Source of the DNA: Deltaproteobacteria bacterium
GTDB lineage: Bacteria; Myxococcota_A; UBA9042; PHBI01
NCBI GenBank assembly: GCA_020632715.1
Contig: JACKFA010000005.1
Coordinates: 646,952-710,951 of the forward strand
Direction: 5' to 3'
Length of the DNA stretch: 64,000 nt
Of the stretch, positions 46,616 through 54,540 are shown one piece after another. The notes beneath the pieces were generated by a model, which was not told the DNA's origin, ran no database searches, and saw nothing but the letters and a program-made list of their open reading frames with translations. The translations under genes and the position numbers were made by a program. The stretch's first letter is position 1. Every line of letters begins with the position of its first letter.

Positions 46616-47620
46616 ATGACCGCTCACGGATTCTTACGGTGCGCAAGCAGCTGGAGCCGTTCGCCGCCGGCCTCCTCACCGCCTACCGTCGTCGTCGATG
46701 CTCGGCGCACCTATGGGTGCGCCTCCGCTCTCCTCCTAGGCAGACGGCGAGGATGCTCGACGGCGACCGGGCTCCAGCCACTTGCGCACCGTAAATTCGT
46801 CGCGCCGATCCCCGTGCTCCAGCACGTCGGCGCGCTCAACTACCACGTCAACAAGCCCTGTGACAGCAAGTGCCGCTTCTGCTTCGCGACGTTCCGCGAG
46901 CTCCGCGGCCAGCTCCCCGTCGAGCGCGGCTGCGAGCTCATCTCGCTCCTCGCCGAGAACGGCGCGCAGAAGATCAACTTCGCCGGCGGCGAGCCGACGC
47001 TCCACGCGCGCACGGTGATGCTCGCCGACCTGTGCCGGGCGCACGGGGTGCGGCTCATTGCGGCGCGCAGTCCGGTTGAGCTGACCGTGGTCGAGGCATC
47101 TCGTCGTCTGGCAAGGAGGAGAGCGCAGGCGTACCTGAAGGTACGCCGAGCATCGACGACGAAGCCAGGCGGCGAGATGGCCGGCCACGGGCGCTCCACC
47201 GGACTGCGCGCCGCAATCAAGCTCAACACGGTCGTGACGAGCCTGACGGCCCACGAGGACATGTCGGACTTCGTGCGCGCCGTCGCCCCCGAGCGGTGGA
47301 AGATCTTCCAGGTGCTCCCGGTCGAGGGCCAGAACGACGGCTCGGTGGAGCCGCTGCTCATCGACGACGCGGCGTTCCGCGCCTTCGTCGCGCGCCACGC
47401 GCGCCTCGAGGCCGACGGCGTCACGCTCGTCCCCGAGGACAACGACGGGATGACCGACTCCTACGCGATGATCGACCCGCTCGGCCGCTTCTTCGGCAAC
47501 TCGGGCGGGAAGGCGTGCAACAGCGAGCCGATCCTCGACATCGGCGTCGCGCGGGCGCTCGCGCAGGTCGGCTTCGACGTCGAGAAGCTCGTCGAGCGCG
47601 GCGGCCACTACGACTGGTGA
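46616..47620 (+). CDS. Prokaryotic viperin-type radical SAM protein interrupted by two in-frame palindromic elements
   Basis: Viperins are radical SAM enzymes that make chain-terminating ddh-nucleotides against phage. The family signatures are clear: NYHVNKPCDSKCRFCFATF (CxxxCxxC, Cys about 82, 86, 89), KINFAGGEPTLH, KLNTVV, WKIFQVLPVEGQN, LVPEDNDGMTDSYAMIDP and the C-terminal RGGHYDW. ATG 46616 (GAGG upstream) gives MTAHGF; removal of the element at 46634-46794 plus its duplicated ATTC restores MTAHGFVAPIPVLQHVG. A second element at 47058-47216 sits between GVRL and KLNTVV, where intact viperins have about 60-80 residues including the conserved NG and SxDS region, so the barrel core is missing. 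The frame stays open through both. Probably inactive as an enzyme. Confidence 0.85.
   Translation: MTAHGFLRCASSWSRSPPASSPPTVVVDARRTYGCASALLLGRRRGCSTATGLQPLAHRKFVAPIPVLQHVGALNYHVNKPCDSKCRFCFATFRELRGQLPVERGCELISLLAENGAQKINFAGGEPTLHARTVMLADLCRAHGVRLIAARSPVELTVVEASRRLARRRAQAYLKVRRASTTKPGGEMAGHGRSTGLRAAIKLNTVVTSLTAHEDMSDFVRAVAPERWKIFQVLPVEGQNDGSVEPLLIDDAAFRAFVARHARLEADGVTLVPEDNDGMTDSYAMIDPLGRFFGNSGGKACNSEPILDIGVARALAQVGFDVEKLVERGGHYDW
46634..46794 (-). mobile_element. 161-bp palindromic MITE-like element, copy A
   Basis: Ends in TTACGGTGCGCAAG and its perfect inverse CTTGCGCACCGTAA; nearly the whole element folds as one long imperfect hairpin with centre GGCGCACC-TATG-GGTGCGCC (46704-46723). It is flanked on both sides by ATTC, a 4-bp target site duplication. 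Element plus duplication is 165 bp (55 codons), so the viperin frame is kept. On the minus strand it shares AGGAGGAGAGCG and CGCCGAGCATCGACGACGA with copy B. No internal gene, hence non-autonomous. Confidence 0.85.
47058..47216 (+). mobile_element. 159-bp palindromic MITE-like element, copy B
   Basis: Perfect terminal inverted repeats of 18 bp (TTGCGGCGCGCAGTCCGG and inverse; 19 bp with the outer A/T), centre GGCGTACC-TGAA-GGTACGCC (47128-47147). It shares a 12-nt and a 19-nt identical block with the reverse of copy A, while ends differ by paired changes (TTRCGGYGCGCA). Flanks are CTCA and TCAA, not a matching 4-bp duplication, so it may be the product of recombination between two copies. It lies in frame inside the viperin gene. 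Confidence 0.8.
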
Positions 47621-47660
47621 GCCGCATCGAACCACGGCGGCGCGAGGTACGTGCCGTCAG

Positions 47661-47689
47661 CGGGGCTCGGTGCGCCGAGACGAGCCCCG
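47661..47689 (+). promoter_or_regulatory. Stem-loop between viperin and Gly-rich gene
   Basis: CGGGGCTC at 47661-47668 pairs perfectly with GAGCCCCG at 47682-47689. No U-tract follows, so it may be a partial terminator or a processing site that sets the expression ratio of the two genes. Confidence 0.35.
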
Positions 47690-47721
47690 CGACGAGGAGA
47701 CCGGCGCGGAAGGAGTATGTC

Positions 47722-47937
47722 ATGAGTAGGGGAAACGGCGGACAGGGCGGCAAGGGCGGCGGCGGACAGGGCGGCAAGGGCGGCGGCGGTCAGGGCGGCA
47801 AGGGCGGCGGCGGCGGGAAGGGGGGCGGTCAGCCCACCCCGCCCGGCGTCACCGGCGGCGGCGGCTGGCCGACCAAGGGGACCCCCGGCAACAAGTCCGG
47901 CCCCGACCGCTGGAACAACCCGCCCCGCAAGGGCTGA
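47722..47937 (+). CDS. Gly-rich small basic protein downstream of viperin
   Basis: 71 residues from ATG 47722, with GGAAGGAG at ideal spacing; an ATG at 47716 is out of frame. The N-terminal half is repeats of GGQGGKGG; the C-terminal part is QPTPPGVTGGGGWPTKGTPG then PDRWNNPPRKG. No Cys and no signal peptide. It is 101 bp after the viperin stop and closed by a strong terminator, so the two are probably one transcript. I do not recognise it; it may be a nucleic-acid-binding or peptide-precursor-like protein. Confidence 0.65.
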   Translation: MSRGNGGQGGKGGGGQGGKGGGGQGGKGGGGGKGGGQPTPPGVTGGGGWPTKGTPGNKSGPDRWNNPPRKG

Positions 47938-48007
47938 GAGGGGAACGGGCCGAGTGGCGTCGAGACGAGCCGCGCTCGTCGTAGACACCGCCGGACGATG
48001 ACCCCAC

Positions 48008-48050
48008 GGAAGGGCCGTCTCCCTCACGGGAGGCGGCTCTTCCCGTTTTC
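48008..48050 (+). terminator. Rho-independent terminator after the viperin/Gly-rich unit
   Basis: GGAAGGGCCGTCTCCC (48008-48023) pairs at 14 of 16 positions with GGGAGGCGGCTCTTCC (48028-48043) around TCAC, followed by CGTTTTC. This is a clear intrinsic terminator for the plus strand, 70 bp past the stop of the Gly-rich gene. Confidence 0.85.
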
Positions 48051-48087
48051 TGTGGAGAAGGGCCCCGTCGCCCAACACGTCGCCGCC

Positions 48088-48171
48088 AAAGAAGGAAAGG
48101 GCCGCCCCGTTCGCCGGAGCGGCCCTCGTCCTCGCCGGAGGCGACGCCGCCACGTCGTGCGGCGGCGTCGC
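48088..48171 (-). terminator. Tandem hairpins terminating the small zinc-ribbon gene
   Basis: On the minus strand, just past the stop at 48182, an 11-bp perfect stem (GCGACGCCGCC 48141-48151 with GGCGGCGTCGC 48161-48171) is followed by a GGGCCGC/GCGGCCC stem (48099-48125) and then TTTCCTTCTTT. The second hairpin with its U-rich tail is a good intrinsic terminator. Confidence 0.65.
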
Positions 48172-48181
48172 TCCGTGACCG

Positions 48182-48337
48182 TCAGCGCTTCGTCAGGTGC
48201 CAGCCGATGCCGTGCGGACACCGGTACGCGCGAAGTCGCTTACCTCGCATCGTCTCACAGTGCTCGGCCGTGGCCTCGGCCTCGCCTTGGCTCATGTAGG
48301 AGTTCTTTCGGCATCGAGGACACCAGGAGTAGGTCAT
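48182..48337 (-). CDS. Small zinc-ribbon-like protein
   Basis: 51 residues from ATG 48337, chosen because AAGGAAGAG lies just upstream; an in-frame ATG at 48355 would add MTKEES. Sequence features: SWCPRCRKNSYMS with CxxC, then EHCETMRGKRLRAY and RCPHGIGWHLTKR, giving a possible Cys/His zinc site. Strongly basic. Function unknown. The 301-bp region to its right holds its own promoter and that of the divergent glycoside hydrolase. Confidence 0.6.
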   Translation of the reverse strand: MTYSWCPRCRKNSYMSQGEAEATAEHCETMRGKRLRAYRCPHGIGWHLTKR

Positions 48338-48582
48338 GCTCTCTTCCTTCGTCATGCGACCGCGCGCCGGCCGGCACCGTGCTGGCCGACGCGCGGACGA
48401 CGTGGGAGAGAGCAGGGTTCGGGCCGCCGTTGTGCGGCCCGATTCCGACGCAATGTCAGACACTTGGAGTCTCATCCCGCCGCCCCGGGACGAGGACTCC
48501 CGGCCCGACGCCGAGAATTCCCACGGCGCCCCCGCTCGTGAGGCGCCCCCGCCGATGCGCCATCATTCTCGCGGCCCCTCGC

Positions 48583-48630
48583 TTGACGCGTCCCGACGGC
48601 GCCTGCTAGTTTGTCATCACAACAAACAAA
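48583..48630 (+). promoter_or_regulatory. Sigma-70-type promoter overlapped by ROK-type operator
   Basis: TTGACG (48583-48588), 18 bp, TAGTTT (48607-48612). The -10 lies inside TAGTTTGTCATCACAACAAAC, whose arms GTTTGT and ACAAAC are inverted, ending at the Shine-Dalgarno AAAGGA before ATG 48639. The same layout is found before the carbohydrate-binding lipoprotein (62288-62331), and a ROK repressor is encoded in the locus. A repressor here would block the -10. Confidence 0.65.
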
Positions 48631-48638
48631 GGACTCCG

Positions 48639-51600
48639 ATGCGCCCCTCCGCACCGTCACCGTGGAACCGTCGCGTCGCCCTGGCGGCCGCGGCGTGGCT
48701 CGTCGCCCTCGCCTCCCCCGCGGCCCGGGCCGCCCCGCCGGCGAGCCCCCTCCGCCCGAACCAGGTCTCGGTCTTCCACGACGACGGCGGCTTCAAGCTC
48801 GTCGTCGACGGCCGCGACTTCATGGTCTTCGGCATGAACTGGGGCTACGTCCCCGTCGGCGAGAACTACCGCTACGACCTCTGGCGGCAGCCCGACGACT
48901 TCATCAAGGCCGCCCTCGACCGCGACATGGGCATGCTCAAGGCCATGGGCGTCAACGCCATCCGCCAGTTCCCCGGGATCCCGCCGCGCTGGGTCACCTA
49001 CATCTACGAGCGCTACGGGATCTTCACGGTCATGAACCACACGACCGGTCGCTACGGCTTCCAGGTCGGCGGCGCCTTCGTGAACCCCGTCGACTACTCC
49101 GACCCGGCCTTCCGCGACGCCGTCCGCGCCGACATCCGCTCGCTCGTCGAGACCTACCGCGGCACCCCCGGCCTCCTCATGTGGCTCCTCGGCAACGAGA
49201 ACAACTACGGCCTCGAGTGGAGCTCCTTCGAGATCGAGGCCCTCCCCGCCGGCGAGCAGCAGGCCGCCAAAGCCGAGTTCCTCTACTCCCTCTGGGGCGA
49301 CCTCGTCCGCGACATCAAGGCCCTCGACACCACCCACCCCGTCGCCATCGCCAACGGCGACCTCCAGTACGTCGACCTCGTCGCGAAGTACGTCAAACCC
49401 GCCGGCCTCGACATCATGGGCTCCAACGTCTACCGCGGCGTCACCTCCCGCGACCTCTTCGACGTCGTGAAGGCCAAGCTCGACCTCCCCTTCATGTACA
49501 CGGAGTTCGGCTCCGACGCCTACGACGCCCGCGAGGGCCGCGAGGACCAGCTCGCCCAGGCCCGCATCGAGAAGGGCCTCTGGCAGGAGATCTACGAGCT
49601 CTCCTACGGCAAGGGCCGCGCCGGCAACGCCATCGGCGGCCTCCTCTTCCAGTGGAGCGACGGCTGGTGGAAGTACCTCCAGGAGACCGGCCTCGACGTC
49701 CACGACACCCACGCGAGCTGGCCCAACGAGGCCTACCCCTTCGACTTCGTCCCCGGCCGCAACAACATGAACGAGGAGTGGTTCGGGATCTGCGCCAAGG
49801 GCCCGAACGACGACGCCGGCCTCATCCCCCTCTACCCGCGCGCCGCCTACTACGTCCTCCAGGCCGGCTTCCGCCAGGACCCCTACCACGCGACCCTCGA
49901 CGAGATCCGCCAGCACTGGGGCGCCATCCGCGTCGAGGACTACGCCGCCCCCTACGAGCGCGCCCAGCTCGCCGCCCGCGTCGGCCTCCTCGAGCGCTTC
50001 AAGATCAACGCCGTCCGGATGGACCTCTCATTCTACCAGACCGGCGGCTCCCACCTCGACGACCCCGCGCGCGCCGAGAGCCGCTTCGATCACCTCGAGT
50101 CCTTCTACCTCGACGTCGGCTTCGCCCCCTCGGCGCGCCTCTCCGGGAACCTCGCCCTCAACGTCCTCGCGAACGTCCCCGACAACCCCATCGACGAGAT
50201 CTTCTACGAGAACCGCGGCCTCCCGCAGACCCTCACCGCCGCCGACGGCACCACCGTCACCACGCGCGACCCCGAGCGCGTCGCCATCCACGCCGCGAGC
50301 TTCGCCTGGCACGAGGACTGGTTCGACCTCGACGCCTTCTACCGCACCGGCCACTACCACTGGGGCTACGAGGGCGACTTCTTCGGCCTCTTCCCCGAGG
50401 CCTACTACGGCGACGCCATCGACATCTACAACGCCGCCGCCCCCATCGGCGCCATCTTCACCGGCCACGAGGGCCTCGAGGGGCTCAAGGTCGCCTTCGG
50501 CCCCGAGCTCTACTGGGGCGCGAACCCCGCCATCTTCGCCAAGTACACGCGCGAGCTCGGCCGCTTCACCCTCGCCCTCATCCACCACGAGGACATCGCC
50601 CGCCAGACCGGCGCCGTCGCCGCCTCGAGCGCCACCCCCGAGCAGAAGACGCGCCAGACCACCCTCTACGCCGCGACCAAGGTCGGCCCGCTCAAGGTCG
50701 AGCTCGGCGCCATGACCGGCGGCTCGACCAAGCTCGGCGAGCGCTTCCTCATCGCCGAGACCACCGACGGCCCGTCCTGGCGCGACTCCGGCTACCTCAT
50801 CGAGGAGGACCGCGTCGCCTTCGTCGACACCCTCGGCGCCAAGCTCAAGCTCACCTGGGAGTCGCCAGGCCTCCGCTGGTACCTCCAGGGCGGCTACCGC
50901 GGGCTCGTCGCCGACGCCGGCGCCGACGCGACCGTCACCTTCACCGGCTGGCGCCTCAAGGAGGACGGCCGCGGCAACCACTGGAGCGTCAACGGCGGCG
51001 CCGCCTTCAACGTCGGCGACCTGCAGATCGCCCCCAACGTGCTCTACCAGAAGCCGCTCGTCGGCCCGCTCCCCCTCATCGAGGACTACTACAACGTCGC
51101 GACCGGCGTGTACTACCCGACCATCAAGGGCCGGAACATCCTCGACGACCCCTTCGTCGTGCGCGGCAACCGCGAGCAGCTCGCCGCCGAGCTCATGATC
51201 ACCTGGGACCCGACCCCCGGCACCTGGCTCTGGGCGTGGGACAACGAGATCGTCGAGGACGCCCCGCTCGCGCTCAGCCTCGACTTCATCTACCGCCACC
51301 TCCCGACCATCATGGACGCCGGCGTCGGGCGCCTCGCCGACCAGACCCCCTTCGGCTTCCCGACCTCGCCGCCCGCGCACGACCTCTGGGAGATCGCCGC
51401 CCGCGCCATCGCCAACCCCGGCGGCGGCGTGCGCCTCATCGCCGACGTCTACGGCGGCACCGGCCAGGCCAATGGCGACGACCCGCGCCTCATCACGCGC
51501 TTCGGCGTCATCGCGCGCCTCGACTGGCGCCGCCTGAGCTTCCGCGGCGCCTTCAAGCTCAACGACTGGGGCCCCTACGACTACCACCGCGACTTCAACT

Positions 51601-51806
51601 TCACCTTCCCGGTGCAGCTCCTCGGCGACCTCTCGTTCGGCCTCACCGCCCCGGAGTGGCTCGGCGGGCTCTACTCGCGCTTCGGCGTGCGCGTCGCGTG
51701 GCGCTCGCTGGACGAGCACTCGAACCGCTACGCCGCCGACCCCAGCGACCCCGGCGTGCTCGGGGACGAGTGGGAGATCCGCACCTACTTCCAGGTCGCC
51801 CTGTGA
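48639..51806 (+). CDS. Glycoside hydrolase (GH-A clan, GH2-like TIM barrel) with C-terminal beta-barrel-like domain
   Basis: 1055 residues. Signal peptide RVALAAAAWLVALASPAARA. Residues about 35-390 form a TIM-barrel hydrolase: VFGMNWGYVPVGENY, LKAMGVNAIRQFPGI, acid/base Glu in WLLGNENNYG (about 187), nucleophile Glu in MYTEFGSDAYD (about 289) and QWSDGWWKY. From about residue 430 to the end are alternating amphipathic strands rich in aromatic residues (LALNVLANVPDN, AGADATVTFTGWRLKED, EIRTYFQVAL), like an outer-membrane barrel or porin. Enzyme plus barrel in one chain is unusual. The substrate is probably a beta-glucan, from context. The promoter overlaps a ROK-type operator. Confidence 0.75.
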   Translation: MRPSAPSPWNRRVALAAAAWLVALASPAARAAPPASPLRPNQVSVFHDDGGFKLVVDGRDFMVFGMNWGYVPVGENYRYDLWRQPDDFIKAALDRDMGMLKAMGVNAIRQFPGIPPRWVTYIYERYGIFTVMNHTTGRYGFQVGGAFVNPVDYSDPAFRDAVRADIRSLVETYRGTPGLLMWLLGNENNYGLEWSSFEIEALPAGEQQAAKAEFLYSLWGDLVRDIKALDTTHPVAIANGDLQYVDLVAKYVKPAGLDIMGSNVYRGVTSRDLFDVVKAKLDLPFMYTEFGSDAYDAREGREDQLAQARIEKGLWQEIYELSYGKGRAGNAIGGLLFQWSDGWWKYLQETGLDVHDTHASWPNEAYPFDFVPGRNNMNEEWFGICAKGPNDDAGLIPLYPRAAYYVLQAGFRQDPYHATLDEIRQHWGAIRVEDYAAPYERAQLAARVGLLERFKINAVRMDLSFYQTGGSHLDDPARAESRFDHLESFYLDVGFAPSARLSGNLALNVLANVPDNPIDEIFYENRGLPQTLTAADGTTVTTRDPERVAIHAASFAWHEDWFDLDAFYRTGHYHWGYEGDFFGLFPEAYYGDAIDIYNAAAPIGAIFTGHEGLEGLKVAFGPELYWGANPAIFAKYTRELGRFTLALIHHEDIARQTGAVAASSATPEQKTRQTTLYAATKVGPLKVELGAMTGGSTKLGERFLIAETTDGPSWRDSGYLIEEDRVAFVDTLGAKLKLTWESPGLRWYLQGGYRGLVADAGADATVTFTGWRLKEDGRGNHWSVNGGAAFNVGDLQIAPNVLYQKPLVGPLPLIEDYYNVATGVYYPTIKGRNILDDPFVVRGNREQLAAELMITWDPTPGTWLWAWDNEIVEDAPLALSLDFIYRHLPTIMDAGVGRLADQTPFGFPTSPPAHDLWEIAARAIANPGGGVRLIADVYGGTGQANGDDPRLITRFGVIARLDWRRLSFRGAFKLNDWGPYDYHRDFNFTFPVQLLGDLSFGLTAPEWLGGLYSRFGVRVAWRSLDEHSNRYAADPSDPGVLGDEWEIRTYFQVAL

Positions 51807-51823
51807 CCCCGGAGACGCCCGCC

Positions 51824-52477
51824 ATGCACGCGCAGAACCCCAAGAAGACGCATCGCCCCGCTCGCGGCGCCCTCGCCGCCCTCGCGGCCGTCGTCGCCCT
51901 CGCCGCCCTCGCGCCCGCCTGCCTCGACGCGCCCGAGTACGTCTACGGCTACGATCTCCTCGACCTGCGGCTGTCCCTCTACCGCACCGACATGGGGGTC
52001 CACCCGTCGCAGTCCGTCCTCGACGACCCGAACAACCCCTTCCGCTACGAGGGCGTCGGCGCCGACACGAAGTGGCTCATCCAGAGCTACGGCAACAACG
52101 CCGCCGCCTTCTACGCCTGGGCCACGCTCCTCGCGCGCGCGCCCTCCGGCGAGAGCCAGTACTACGCGGCCCTGGCGCTCCAGCACATCGCCGAGAACCG
52201 CGAGGTCAGCGACGTCGAGCTCCCCTTCGTGCGCGACATGGCGCTCGCCGGCTACACCGCCCTCCTCGACGACTTCCCGGGGAGCGTCTCCTACGACCCG
52301 AGCGGCCTGTACAGCTACCCGCTCGCGCCGCTCGCGTGGCAGGGGATCCAGGCGCTCGGCGGCACCCTCCCGCCGGGCTGGATCGTCGTCGCCACCGAGG
52401 GCGGCGGCACGACCATCATCCCCGTCGCGAGCGACGCCGAGGACGCCGTCCCCGCCGACCCGGAGGCCACGCCGTGA
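51824..52477 (+). CDS. Lipoprotein in beta-glucan locus
   Basis: 217 residues, 17 bp after the glycoside hydrolase stop, with GGAGACGCC upstream of ATG 51824. Signal peptide LAALAAVVALAALAPAC with lipobox. The mature part is helical/aromatic (WLIQSYGNNAAAFYAWATLL, QYYAALALQHIAENREV), which might bind sugars or assist the enzyme. No family recognised. Its stop overlaps the next ATG (TGATG), so the genes form an operon. Confidence 0.72.
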   Translation: MHAQNPKKTHRPARGALAALAAVVALAALAPACLDAPEYVYGYDLLDLRLSLYRTDMGVHPSQSVLDDPNNPFRYEGVGADTKWLIQSYGNNAAAFYAWATLLARAPSGESQYYAALALQHIAENREVSDVELPFVRDMALAGYTALLDDFPGSVSYDPSGLYSYPLAPLAWQGIQALGGTLPPGWIVVATEGGGTTIIPVASDAEDAVPADPEATP

Positions 52478-52635
52478 TGCGCCCGACCCGCCCCCACCGC
52501 GCCCTCCTCGCCGCCGCGCTCCTCGCCCTCGCCCTCGCCGCCTGCCGCGACGACCCCGGCGACCCCGACGCCGCGCTCCTCGACGACTGGGAGAACCCGG
52601 CCGAGCTCTTCCCGGAGCCCGTCGTCGGGCCCGAC
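52477..52635 (+). pseudogene. N-terminal fragment of a lipoprotein cut by a deletion
   Basis: ATG 52477 overlaps the preceding stop. The fragment reads MRPTRPHRALLAAALLALAL with lipobox LAAC, then about 30 acidic residues (DDPGDPDAALLDDWENPAEL), and at about 52622-52636 the sequence jumps, out of frame, into the middle of a transporter. The rest of this lipoprotein gene is missing. Confidence 0.6.
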
Positions 52636-52666
52636 CTACCAGTGGACCATCACGCTCTTCGCGGCC

Positions 52667-53452
52667 GTGAGCCTCGTGCTCTTCTACATCACGTTCAAGG
52701 CGACGCGGGAGCGCGTGAAGCCGCCCGCCGGGCAGACGGCGAACCTGAGGGAGGACGTGAAGAACCTCGTCCGGACGCGCCCCTGGGTCGTGCTCTTCCT
52801 GGTCGGCGTGTGCTCGTTCACGCTCTTCGCGATGCAGAACTCGGTGACGGCGTTCTACTTCGACTACTACCTCCACGATGCGGAGCAGGCGCAGCTCTTC
52901 AACGTGGTCGGGACGCTCGCGCTCATCGCGGCGATCCCGCTCGCGAAGCCGCTCTCCCAGCGCTTCGGCGACCGCAACGTGTTCATGGTGTGCTCGGCGT
53001 TGACGGGGATCTGGTACGTGCTGCTCTTCCTGCCGTCGTCGGACGACGTCGTGTTGATCTACTGGATCAACATGATGGGGAAGATCTCCTACGCCCCGAC
53101 GGTGCCGCTCCTCTGGACGATGATCGCCAACACGGCGGACTTCTCCGAGTGGAAGACGGGGCGCCGCGCGACGGGGCTCTTCTTCAGCGCGGCGACGCTC
53201 TCGATGAAGTTCGGCTGGGGCATCGGCGGGGCGCTGGCCGGCTACCTGCTGGCGGGCTTCGGCTACGTCCCGAAGGCCGCGCAGACGGAGGAGGCCATCA
53301 CCGGGATCAAGCTGATGATGACGGTGTTCCCAGGGCTCCTCTACCTCGTCGCCGCCGTGCTGCTGATCTTCTACGACCTCGACCGGCAGACGGTCGCGCG
53401 GATGACCGCCGAGCTCGCGGAGCGGCGGGGCGAGGCGCCGCCGGCCGCGTAG
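52667..53452 (+). pseudogene. C-terminal half of a GPH/MelB-type sugar:cation symporter (MFS)
   Basis: 261 residues from the first available GTG; homology to MelB-type transporters actually starts about 52633 (TYQWTITLFAAVSLVLFYIT). It covers the last six or so membrane helices: ITFKATRERVKPP (central loop), NSVTAFYFDYYLHDAEQAQLFN, IYWINMMGKISYAPTVPLLWTM, NTADFSEWKTGRRATGLFFSA. Full-length members are about 450 residues, so the N-terminal half is lost. It fits a glucan-oligomer importer of the locus. Not expected to work alone. Confidence 0.78.
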
Positions 53453-53546
53453 GCGCGCTGGGCTGTGTCGGTGCTTCCATGGCGGTCACCACGGAGAAAC
53501 TATGAGGGCCTTCCGCGGGGTAGCCTAGCTCACCACGGAGGTTCCG

Positions 53547-54540
53547 TGGAGAAGACCGTGGACATGCTTAGCGCGAACCCGAACACGCTGTACATCGGCG
53601 GGGATCTCGGTTCGGTGGAGTGGAAGCTCGCCGCGACGACGCGTTCCTCGAGCAGTCAGAAGGTGTCGGAGACTTCCGTCGCGGCGTTCGATCTGGAAGC
53701 GCTGTGTGCCTGGGTGGACGAGTTGCGCCAGAGGTTCGCTCGTTTTAGCCAGTGGTGGTGTGTACGGCCGGGCGGAACTCTCCGTCTCGCGCGCGTGAGT
53801 GCGGGATCACGTGTCGATCGTGCGCGAGCATCGGTCAACGCGCAGAAGCGCGCAAAGACGATCGGCTCGCGCGCGGATGCTGCTGAGAAGCTGCGATCTC
53901 GACAGACCGTGACGTGTTCGGTCATCGCGTGCCGTCGGAGGAGGTCGAGACCAGCGCCGTCCCTCGCGCGTACGATCGTCTCGTCCATGAGCGGACACAG
54001 CACTGTACTCGCATCAACAGCCTGCTCGCGCTGCACGGCATTGCGCTGCCGTTCGGCGAGCACTTCGTGAACTGAAGGATTCGGACGCCGACCAGAGCCG
54101 CTGGGAAGAACCTTCAGGCTGAGATCCTGCGGTTGGGCGCGCTGGTCGAACCAGATCGCGGAATTCAGGGACCTCAAGCGCGGTCGGGCTGCGAGACGAG
54201 GTCGACGTGCGGGCCTCGGTGAGCTGGTCGGATCGGTCGTGACGGCGAGACGTTGCCCGTAGTTCCTCTGGCGGGACTTCAGAATCGTGGCGAGTCGTGC
54301 GGCGGCTTGACCGGAACCCGCTTGACCGGCACGAGCACGGACAACAGGGCATCTCGAGGCCGGCAAGCGGGTCGAACTGATGATGGATCCTGGACTTGAG
54401 ACTCACCGGAGCACGATCGTTGTGGTTCCTCGCGACAGGATGGCACGGCGGACGCGGCGGAAGACGATCGTGGCGTCGCTCAGCTCTCATCGCTCTGTGG
54501 AGTACGTGACTCAAGATTGCCCTGAGGGCGCGCTTCCGGG
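53547..54540 (+). mobile_element. Decayed IS110-family transposase remnant
   Basis: IS110-like pieces appear in changing frames: TLYIGGDLGSVEWKLA (N-terminal DEDD-type start) and FDLEALCAWVDELRQRFA; then SIVREHRSTRRSAQRRSARAR; HRVPSEEVETSAVP with RINSLLALHGIALPFGEHF; and RRKTIVASLSSHRSVEYVTQ near 54440-54500. Several stops and frame changes show that it is dead. GC content is visibly lower than the surroundings. No clear ends or target duplication found. The region from 54541 to 54825 shows no recognisable gene. Confidence 0.7.

Noticed and set aside
46634..47216. Retron msr-msd or intron in the viperin gene
   Set aside because: The long hairpins recalled myxobacterial retrons, but there is no reverse transcriptase gene, and the terminal repeats with a 4-bp duplication fit a transposable element better. 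No intron boundary or core motifs seen.
48336..48638. N-terminal extension of the glycoside hydrolase
   Set aside because: The frame is open upstream but the signal peptide, ribosome site and promoter place the start at 48639.
48611..51823. Long frame upstream of and in line with the 51824 lipoprotein
   Set aside because: It lies under the glycoside hydrolase gene in another frame; the real protein begins at ATG 51824 where the signal peptide is.
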